A stretch of DNA of 64,000 nucleotides from an uncultured Oscillospiraceae bacterium (GTDB lineage Bacteria; Bacillota_A; Clostridia; Oscillospirales; Acutalibacteraceae), in contig CAJUNS010000003.1 in NCBI GenBank assembly GCA_910587995.1, forward strand, positions 62,001-126,000, written 5' to 3'. Under the pieces are notes generated by a model. The model searched no databases and was not told the origin of the DNA. It saw nothing but the letters and a program-made list of their open reading frames with translations. The position numbers were made by a program, and so were the translations under genes. Below, piece after piece: positions 57,850 to 64,000 of the stretch (position 1 is the first letter of the stretch; each line of letters opens with the position of its first letter).

Positions 57850-58731
57850 ATGCTAAAACGTACCACCGGGCAGAAGATCTTCGCGGTGTTTAACACCATC
57901 GGCCTGCTCCTGCTCTCTTTGATTTTCCTGCTGCCAGTTTGGCATGTGCTTATGGGCAGCGTCTCCGACCCGCTGAAGGTCAGCGCCCACTCCGGCGTTA
58001 TTCTGCGGCCCCTGGGCGAGGTCACCCTGGGCGGCTATCAGCTGGTGCTGCAAAACAACAGCATCCTGCGCGCCTATGCCAACACCATTCTGGTTGTAAC
58101 AGCCGCCACCCTGCTGGGCCTGTTCCTGACCATTTTGGCGGCCTATGTCATGAGCGTGCGGGGGCTTTACTGGAAAAAGCCCATCAACTTTCTGGTTACC
58201 TTTACCATGATTTTCAACGGCGGTCTGATCCCCACCTATATGGTGGTGCGCAACCTTAAGCTGATGGACACCTACTGGGCCCTGATTATTCCCGGCTGCT
58301 GTGTGGCCTATAATATCATCATTATGCGCACCTCTTTCTCCGAGGTGCCCGACGCCATCATCGAAGCGGCCACCATCGACGGGGCGGGACATTTCCGCAT
58401 TTTGTTCCAAATCGTGCTGCCGGTTTCCAAGGCTATCATCGCGGTTATTGTGCTCTTTTATGCCATTCAGCACTGGAACGCCTGGTTTAACGCCTCCATT
58501 TACCTGCGGGACCGCCAGTTGTTCCCCTTGCAGCTGGTTTTGCGGGAGATTGTGCTTAACTCTTCCGAAAACAGCATTGTGGCGGACGCGGACGCCAATA
58601 CAGTGGATATTTTCCGCCCGCTGATCAAGTATTGCTCCATCATGGTCTCCATTATCCCCATGATGGTTATCTATCCCTTTGTGCAAAAATATTTTGTGAC
58701 CGGCGTCATGATCGGCTCGGTAAAGGGCTGA
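57850..58731 (+). CDS. ABC transporter permease (LplC-like)
   Basis: 293 residues. Membrane segments from LLLLSLIFLLPVWHVLMG to IPMMVIYPFVQKYF; EAA loop EAATIDGAGHFRILFQIVLPVSKA. The C-terminal KYFVTGVMIGSVKG is typical of LplC/YtcP permeases. Forms the heterodimeric channel with the preceding permease. It ends 20 bp before the convergent AraC gene; no clear terminator is seen in the gap. Confidence 0.93.
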   Translation: MLKRTTGQKIFAVFNTIGLLLLSLIFLLPVWHVLMGSVSDPLKVSAHSGVILRPLGEVTLGGYQLVLQNNSILRAYANTILVVTAATLLGLFLTILAAYVMSVRGLYWKKPINFLVTFTMIFNGGLIPTYMVVRNLKLMDTYWALIIPGCCVAYNIIIMRTSFSEVPDAIIEAATIDGAGHFRILFQIVLPVSKAIIAVIVLFYAIQHWNAWFNASIYLRDRQLFPLQLVLREIVLNSSENSIVADADANTVDIFRPLIKYCSIMVSIIPMMVIYPFVQKYFVTGVMIGSVKG

Positions 58732-58751
58732 CACCAGTCGACTGTAACAAT

Positions 58752-61115
58752 CTAACCGTCCTCTGAAGCGCCGCCGTTCCCTTCCTGCTGGAGGGTGCGG
58801 CGGTATTCTGTAGGCGTGCATCCCTCGCAGCGCTTAAAAGCGCGGATCAGGGCCAGGGCGTTCATGTAGCCCACCCTCCCGGCAATGGTCTCCAGGGTGC
58901 TGCCGCTCTCCCGGATGAAGACCTTGGCGGCGTTTACCCGCTGGCGGTGGATATAATCCAAAACGCTCATCTCATATTTTTTGCGGAAGACCCGGGAGAG
59001 GTAGGAGGTGCTGACCTTCAGCTCCCCGGCCACCAGGGCCACGCTCAGGTCGGCGCTGGTGTAGTGCTCCAAAATGAACCGGGCGGCGGCTGCCGCAGCG
59101 TCAGGGTTCTCCTCCCCCTGGGGGCGGCTGGTCCGGTAGATCTGGTGGTAAAAGGCCATCCAGCTGTGCATCTGGGCAATCAGCTCCTCGTCCCTCCGCT
59201 GGGAGCGGACGCTGTCCATAAACTGGCGGATCTCCTCCTCATGGGCGTCATTTACGCTTTTGGGCAGCAGAGAGATGAAATAGCCCATTAAAATCAGGCT
59301 CTGTGCCCGGACCGTGGAGAAGGAGGCGTCGGAGAAGGCCATGTCCAGCTGGCGCAGCTCCAGGTACAGCCGGTCCGCCTCCGCCAGGTCTCCGGCTGTT
59401 ACGGCCGAAAACAGCTGCCGCCGCTTAACCCCAATGTCCTCTGGGGGAAGGTGGGCGGCTTCCGGCCGGATGAGCCGCTCGATTCCGTTCCGGTCCGCCA
59501 CAGCCTGTTCCAGGGCATAGCCCTCCATCTGTTCCAAGCCCCAGCGCAGCTCTTGAAACACCACGGCAAGGTCCGCGGCCTGGGTGGGCCGGGGCAGCGG
59601 GGCGGCATAGTAATAGGTACGGATGCCCAGGCGCTCCCGGGCAAAGCGCTCGGCGCTGGCGCAGGCCTCCAGCACCGGGCCCCGCAGCTCGCCGCCCCCC
59701 GCCGCCAGAGCCCAAAGCCGTCCCTCATGCCGGCAAAGGCAGACTTGGCCGCAGTTTCCCAGCAGTTCCTCCGAGATGGAGTGAATGGCCGCCATGGCTA
59801 CCTCAAAGGCTCCGCTCTCCTGGGCAAAGCTCTTGTCAAAAAAGATTTCGCTGTAATCGCGAATGGCAATGCCCACGGCCATAAATTGCTGGGCGTTGGG
59901 CTCCAGGCCGCATGTTTCCAGCACCGAGGCAACGCCGCCTTCCGGCTGTTCACCCAAAAACAGCGACAGCAGCCAGAGGCGCTTCTGCTCTTTTTCCTGC
60001 TGAAATTTCTCGTGCTCATAGTCCCTGTGGTAGCGCAGCAGGGTGTTCACCCCGGCCTCCAGCATGGCTAGGTCCCCGCCGGAGCCATCCTCCCCCGCTT
60101 CCCGCAGGATCAGCTGGTTCAGCCGCTCGATGGGCCGGTAGTTGAACCGGGACAGCAGAAAGGAGATTCCCACCCCCACGGCCAAATAAACCAACAGAAA
60201 GGCCCCGCATGCCAGGGTGTACTGCCGCTGGGCCTCGGTGTACGAGTCCAGGCTGCGGGCGGAGTACACCGCGAAATTTTGTCCGGTTCCCAGACGCATC
60301 ACGCCCAGGGACTCCCCTTGAAACTCATAGGCGGACAGCTCTCCTTCCGGCTGCTCCCATCCCCGCAGGGAGCTGGCCAGCTCCCCAACGCCCGGGGGAG
60401 CCAAAACCCCGCCGTTGCGCAGGGATTCCAGCCAGAACTGCTCGGTCTCGCTGCTCTCCAAAATCCGCCAAACCGCCTCTGGGCGCAGCTTCATCAGCAC
60501 AAGGGATGAGGGGCCGTTGCTGTCCCAAGCGCCGCAGGCCACGGCCAGCAGCGGCTCGTTTACCTGGTCTCCCTGGTCTATGGGCGCCACCACAATGTTT
60601 GTATAGCCCTGCACCTGGGCCGAAAGGTCCTCCAGGCCCAGGCCGAACTCCTTTTTCAGCATGCTGTCAAAGTCCGCCTGGGTTTTGTAATAGCCCGCAG
60701 TGGTGGCGGCCAGCTGAGAGTGCTCAAACCAAATATAGATGGAAGAGATGTAGCTGCTGTAGGCAACCTGCCGCCTCAGCTCCTCCTGCAGCTCCGCCAC
60801 CCGCTGCAGCTTATAGCTTGTCAGGTCCCGCTTGGCATGCAGAAGGGAGAAATACTCCTTTCTTGCCGATAAGCTGCTGGTCACCCCGCTCAGCTCCTGC
60901 TCCATATGGGTAATGGAGTCGGAAATTTTTTGTAGCGCGGTGCGGCCGGAGGCCGTCTCGCTCTCTTCCATGCGCGCCAGCGATGAGCGAAACAAAAAGG
61001 CGATCATCAAAAGGGAAAAGACCAAGATGATTAGATACGACGAAAACAGCGTTCGCCAAAACTTTTTCTCATGAAGCCAATTCATGCGCTGCCCCCCAAT
61101 CCCCAAAACACGCAT
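58752..61115 (-). CDS. Membrane-anchored AraC-family sensor regulator (YesN-like)
   Basis: 787 residues from the ATG at 61115 (GGAG close by; ATG 61085 is an alternative). Two membrane helices (LFSSYLIILVFSLLMIAFLF near the start; GAFLLVYLAVGVGISFLL at ~320) flank an extracellular domain with SSYISSIYIWFEHSQLAA. After a HAMP-like/linker part comes a cytosolic module and a C-terminal AraC HTH pair (LVAGELKVSTSYLSRVFRKKYEMSVLDYIHRQRVNAAK ... ETIAGRVGYMNALALIRAFKRCEGCTPTEYR). One-piece sensor and regulator. Its place next to the importer suggests it controls that operon in response to an external glycan. Confidence 0.9.
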   Translation of the reverse strand: MRVLGIGGQRMNWLHEKKFWRTLFSSYLIILVFSLLMIAFLFRSSLARMEESETASGRTALQKISDSITHMEQELSGVTSSLSARKEYFSLLHAKRDLTSYKLQRVAELQEELRRQVAYSSYISSIYIWFEHSQLAATTAGYYKTQADFDSMLKKEFGLGLEDLSAQVQGYTNIVVAPIDQGDQVNEPLLAVACGAWDSNGPSSLVLMKLRPEAVWRILESSETEQFWLESLRNGGVLAPPGVGELASSLRGWEQPEGELSAYEFQGESLGVMRLGTGQNFAVYSARSLDSYTEAQRQYTLACGAFLLVYLAVGVGISFLLSRFNYRPIERLNQLILREAGEDGSGGDLAMLEAGVNTLLRYHRDYEHEKFQQEKEQKRLWLLSLFLGEQPEGGVASVLETCGLEPNAQQFMAVGIAIRDYSEIFFDKSFAQESGAFEVAMAAIHSISEELLGNCGQVCLCRHEGRLWALAAGGGELRGPVLEACASAERFARERLGIRTYYYAAPLPRPTQAADLAVVFQELRWGLEQMEGYALEQAVADRNGIERLIRPEAAHLPPEDIGVKRRQLFSAVTAGDLAEADRLYLELRQLDMAFSDASFSTVRAQSLILMGYFISLLPKSVNDAHEEEIRQFMDSVRSQRRDEELIAQMHSWMAFYHQIYRTSRPQGEENPDAAAAAARFILEHYTSADLSVALVAGELKVSTSYLSRVFRKKYEMSVLDYIHRQRVNAAKVFIRESGSTLETIAGRVGYMNALALIRAFKRCEGCTPTEYRRTLQQEGNGGASEDG

Positions 61116-61131
61116 TCTTCTCCGTCCCTTT

Positions 61132-61160
61132 ATTCTATCCCCATTTTGATAGAAAGGCAA
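61132..61160 (-). promoter_or_regulatory. Promoter of the AraC sensor gene
   Basis: Minus strand TTGCCT, 17-nt spacer, TAGAAT. Confidence 0.6.
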
Positions 61161-61299
61161 GGAAAAATCCCGAAAAGGTTCTCAATTTGATTGTTTGCCC
61201 GTAAATAAAGTTCCGATATTGATGGTTCGGCGAAAAACGCGCTGAAAACCGGCGCGAAAAGAAACGGTTTTCCATTAACATATATAAGGAGGTCATACC

Positions 61300-61983
61300 A
61301 TGACAAATTGGCTTACAGACTACGCGCTGGAACAGGGCGACTACTTGCTGCGGGTGCTGGTTGCCGGACTCTGCGGGCTGCTCATCGGCTATGAGCGGGA
61401 GGCCCGCATGAAAATGGCCGGCATCCGCACCCACACCATCATCGCCATGGCCGCCGCCCTGATGGTGGTCATCTCCAAATACGGCTTTTTCGATGTGGTG
61501 GGCCTGGGCCTTTCGGTAGACGCTTCCCGCGTGGCGGCCAGCGTGGTTACGGGCATTGGCTTTCTGGGTTCGGGGATTATTTGGAACCGCAAAACCAGCA
61601 TCAGCGGCGTGACCACTTCGGCAGGCATATGGGCCACTTTGGGCATTGGCATGGCCACCGGGGCGGGAATGTGGGCCCTGGGTATTGGCAGCACGGTGAT
61701 GCTGCTGGTGATTCAATATCTCTTCCACCGAAACTGGCGGATTTTTAATGCCAACAACGCGGGCCGCATCTACCTGCATATGAAAAAGGGGGACGACACC
61801 CGCGAACGCATCCTCTCGGTTTTGACCGGCATGAACATCCAGGTGACTGCCACCCACATGAACATCGATGAGAACGGCTGCATTGAGGCCACCCTCACCG
61901 TGCTGTTCCCCAAGGGCTTCGACCCGGAAAACATAATCACCCTCATGTCCAACTATCCGGAGATTACAGCGGTTGATTCTTAA
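61300..61983 (+). CDS. MgtC/SapB-family membrane protein
   Basis: 227 residues. N-terminal membrane core with LLRVLVAGLCGLLIGYERE and the conserved RTHTIIAMAAALMVVIS, GIGFLGSGIIWNRKTSISG, TTSAGIWATLGIGMATG. The cytosolic C-terminal ~75 residues (RIYLHMKKGDDTRERILSVL) form an ACT-like fold. Family members affect Mg and acid stress; the true role is debated. AAGGAGG precedes the ATG. No M-box was found upstream. Confidence 0.93.
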   Translation: MTNWLTDYALEQGDYLLRVLVAGLCGLLIGYEREARMKMAGIRTHTIIAMAAALMVVISKYGFFDVVGLGLSVDASRVAASVVTGIGFLGSGIIWNRKTSISGVTTSAGIWATLGIGMATGAGMWALGIGSTVMLLVIQYLFHRNWRIFNANNAGRIYLHMKKGDDTRERILSVLTGMNIQVTATHMNIDENGCIEATLTVLFPKGFDPENIITLMSNYPEITAVDS

Positions 61984-62054
61984 AGCCGGCCTTGCCTGCG
62001 CGGCGGCGGATTCGACCACCGCCGGTATTTTTAAGGTCCCGGCATTCCGCAAGG

Positions 62055-62089
62055 AAAAAGCGCTCCCGGCTTGCCGGGGGGCTTTTTTT
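62055..62089 (+). terminator. MgtC-gene terminator
   Basis: AAAAAGCGCTCCCGGC / GCCGGGGGGCTTTTTTT hairpin with T-run. Confidence 0.88.
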
Positions 62090-62167
62090 CGCCTTTCCCC
62101 TTTACAACCCCCTCAAAATGCGATAAAATAAGATGGTATAATGCCTTAGGATTCGGAGGGTTTTATT

Positions 62168-63208
62168 TTGAAAAGAGAAATATCCAACGACGCCATTGCC
62201 GCTTTGTGCTTGGAGCTCTCGATGCTGCTGCACGCCGGAGTGGGCATGGGCGACGGTCTGGCCCTGATGTCCCAGGAGGGCAGCGCCCAGCACCAGGAAA
62301 TGCTCAACGACATGGCCAATCAGGTGGACCTGGGCCAGCCCCTCTCCGCCGCCATGCGGGACTCCGGCTGCTTCCCCGCCTATGTGGTCGGCCTGGTGGA
62401 GGTGGGAGAGCAGGCCGGTAAGGTGGAGGAGGCCCTGCGCTCCCTTTCCACCTACTATGAGGAGCGCTCCCGCATGGACCGCCGGGTGCGTAGCGCCCTG
62501 CTCTACCCCGCCGTAATGCTGGCCTTGATGCTGGTGGTCATTACCGTGCTGCTGGTGCGGGTTCTGCCTATTTTCAATGATGTGTACGCCTCCTTGGGCG
62601 GCTCCCTGACCGGCGTGGCCGGGGGGCTTCTGGCCATCGGCCGGGGGCTGGACGCGGCCATGCCTGTGCTGCTGGTCCTGCTGGCTTTGGCAGTGGCGTT
62701 CTTCATTCTATATAGCACCCTGAGCGGATTCCGGGCCAAGGTCTCCAGCCTGTGGAAGAGCCGCCGGGGCGACAAGGGGGTCTCCCGCCGCCTGAACACC
62801 GCCCGGGTGGCCCAGGCGCTGGCCATGGGCATGGCCTCGGGACTGCCTATGGAGGAAGCCGTGGACCTGGCCGGAGGCCTTATGTCCGATGTGCCCGCCG
62901 CCCAGGCCCGCTGCCAGGACTGCCGGGGCAAGCTGGACGCGGGCGAGTCCATCTCCTCCGCTATGCGGGAGAGCGGCCTGCTGCCCGCCGCCCAGTGCCG
63001 CCTGCTGGAGCTGGGCCAGCGCTCCGGCGCGGGGGACTCCGCCATGGAGAAAATCGCCCGGGATCTGGCCGAGGAGAGCGAGGCCGCCCTGGAGGACCGG
63101 ATCAGCCGGGTGGAGCCCGCTTTGGTGCTGGTTTGCTCCCTGTTGGTGGGGCTCATCCTGCTGTCCGTCATGCTGCCGCTGATGAACATCATGGCGGCCA
63201 TCGGCTGA
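62168..63208 (+). CDS. Type II secretion system F / PilC-like membrane protein
   Basis: 346 residues, TTG start with GGAGGG at 7 nt. Contains two T2SSF domains: AALCLELSMLLHAGVGMGDGLALM ... YVVGLVEVGEQAGKVEEAL, and ARVAQALAMGMASGLPMEEAVDLA ... RLLELGQRSGAGDSAMEKIA, with membrane helices ALMLVVITVLLVRVLPIF, AMPVLLVLLALAVAFFIL and ALVLVCSLLVGLILLSVMLP. It is the platform protein of a type IV pilus, competence or secretion machine. An extended -10 (TGGTATAAT) lies just upstream. Confidence 0.93.
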   Translation: MKREISNDAIAALCLELSMLLHAGVGMGDGLALMSQEGSAQHQEMLNDMANQVDLGQPLSAAMRDSGCFPAYVVGLVEVGEQAGKVEEALRSLSTYYEERSRMDRRVRSALLYPAVMLALMLVVITVLLVRVLPIFNDVYASLGGSLTGVAGGLLAIGRGLDAAMPVLLVLLALAVAFFILYSTLSGFRAKVSSLWKSRRGDKGVSRRLNTARVAQALAMGMASGLPMEEAVDLAGGLMSDVPAAQARCQDCRGKLDAGESISSAMRESGLLPAAQCRLLELGQRSGAGDSAMEKIARDLAEESEAALEDRISRVEPALVLVCSLLVGLILLSVMLPLMNIMAAIG

Positions 63209-63221
63209 CAGGAGGGCGGCT

Positions 63222-63542
63222 ATGGGAAAGCATACGCCCGTGTGGAAACGCTTTTTAAAAAACCTTCTGATGCCTCTGGCGGTGCTGGCCGTGGTGATCT
63301 TTTTCGCCGCGGCTTTGGAGGGCCTGGACCGGGGGCAGGCGGAAAAGGGTCTGGACCAGCTGGAAACAGCCCTGCGCCGGGGCTGCGTCTCCTGCTATGC
63401 CACGGAGGGGGTGTATCCCCCCACCCTGGAGTACCTGCAGGAGCACTACGGGGTGCAGATTGACCGCAGGCGCTACAAAGTGTACTATGAGGTTTTTGCG
63501 GAGAACCTGATGCCAAGCATTACCGTTCTTGCGGTAAAATAA
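63222..63542 (+). CDS. Small membrane protein in the pilus/competence-like locus
   Basis: 106 residues. N-terminal membrane helix (LLMPLAVLAVVIFFAAALEGL), then a soluble part with CVSCYATEGVYPPTLEYLQEHYGVQIDRRRY. The C-x-x-C-Y-ATEGVYPPTLEYL block resembles small proteins found beside Clostridial T2SS F genes; a pseudopilin-like helper is possible. Starts 13 bp after the F gene. Function unknown. Confidence 0.7.
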   Translation: MGKHTPVWKRFLKNLLMPLAVLAVVIFFAAALEGLDRGQAEKGLDQLETALRRGCVSCYATEGVYPPTLEYLQEHYGVQIDRRRYKVYYEVFAENLMPSITVLAVK

Positions 63543-63567
63543 GGCCAAACCTGGGAGAACATAGTCT

Positions 63568-64000
63568 ATGAAGAAAAACGCAATCACGCACAATTTGGAC
63601 GGTCTGGCGGCCCTGCTGCTGTTCGCGGTGTTCGCGGCCAGCGTAATGGCCGTGCTGCTCACCGGGGCCAAGGCCTACCGGGGCGTAACCCGCCGGGATC
63701 AGGAGGCCTACAACGCCCGCACGGCGGTTCAGTATGTGGCCCAGCGGGTGCGGCAGGCGGACAGCCTCTATGGCATTACGCTAGAGGATTTTGAAGGCGT
63801 GGAATGCCTGGTGCTGGGCCAGGGAGAACCCTACATCACCCGGCTGTACTGCTATGAGGGCTGGCTGATGGAGCTCTACTGCCTGGCGGGCGAGAGCTTC
63901 TCTCCGGAAGACGGCGAGCGGATCATTGAGGCCCAGGAGCTGAAGCTCTCTCTGGACCAGGGCATGCTGGGGGTCCAGGTGCTCACCGCCCAGGAGGAGG
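63568..64000 (+). CDS. DUF4860-like pseudopilin-type protein (partial, right edge)
   Basis: At least 144 residues, still open at base 64000. Begins KKNAITHNLDGLAALLLFAVFAASVMAVLLTGA (a single N-terminal membrane helix with a following globular part, NARTAVQYVAQRVRQAD). This matches proteins annotated DUF4860 in pilus/competence operons of Clostridia. Third gene of the locus; the remainder is outside the window. Confidence 0.75.
   Translation, partial: MKKNAITHNLDGLAALLLFAVFAASVMAVLLTGAKAYRGVTRRDQEAYNARTAVQYVAQRVRQADSLYGITLEDFEGVECLVLGQGEPYITRLYCYEGWLMELYCLAGESFSPEDGERIIEAQELKLSLDQGMLGVQVLTAQEE

Overview
The window reads as one chromosome segment of a high-GC, Gram-positive anaerobe of the class Clostridia, most likely a gut Oscillospirales/Ruminococcaceae-type commensal. 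This rests on the rpsF-ssb-rpsR order, AAGGAGG-type ribosome sites, TTGACA/TATAAT promoters, a radical-SAM sulfatase maturase beside a Cys-type sulfatase, a secreted serpin, a dockerin-like protein, LplB/LplC-type permeases with a YesN-like AraC sensor, and a VPKTGD cell-wall anchor. No tRNA, rRNA or CRISPR array was seen. Species assignment is inference.

Left part (1-16 kb, almost all minus strand). A pyrimidine operon (pyrC, pyrF, a zinc phospholipase-like gene, pyrK, a NUDIX gene, a peptidase-E/PyrD fusion, a histidine phosphatase) runs on toward ruvX, an XRE regulator and a secreted protein. Its 230-nt leader has a strong intrinsic terminator overlapped by a possible 50-codon leader ORF, which suggests transcription attenuation. 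Next come an aldo/keto reductase, three tandem paralogous binding-protein-like lipoproteins with no permeases, a small Cys-rich secreted protein, and a serpin co-directional with the third lipoprotein. 16-28 kb: a YjfB-like peptide, a BTAD regulator, rpsF-ssb-rpsR, a glycan cluster (DUF5054, DUF4091/GH123-like, GH3), a dockerin-like secreted protein and a LacI regulator.

Middle part (28-46 kb). GH13 glucosidase plus HAD phosphatase, a MerR regulator with a 19-bp-spacer promoter, an Smr-domain protein, an ECF S component overlapping a P-loop kinase, a hybrid histidine kinase (broken by a one-base frameshift) coupled to a solute-binding lipoprotein, an M23 peptidase and an ATP-grasp enzyme. A stripped prophage remnant follows (terminase small and large subunits, then directly holin and amidase). 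A 116-bp palindromic MITE-like element sits exactly where structural genes would be expected. A divergent sulfatase maturase/sulfatase pair closes this part.

Right part (46-64 kb). A long structured leader ends in two tandem c-di-GMP-I (GEMM) riboswitch-like domains upstream of a 1025-residue sortase-anchored adhesin with seven Cys-HxH-Cys repeats, a beta-helix and a pilin-type domain. Then a DinB, TIGR03916-like, TIGR03915-like DNA-repair gene set with a LexA box in its promoter, a HAD phosphatase, a complete sugar-type ABC importer (binding protein and two permeases) with its convergent AraC sensor, an MgtC protein, and the start of a type II secretion/competence-pilus-like locus cut by the window edge. 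A hairpin repeat of about 75 bp occurs three times in intergenic sites and shows a compensatory base-pair change, so it is a candidate structured element.
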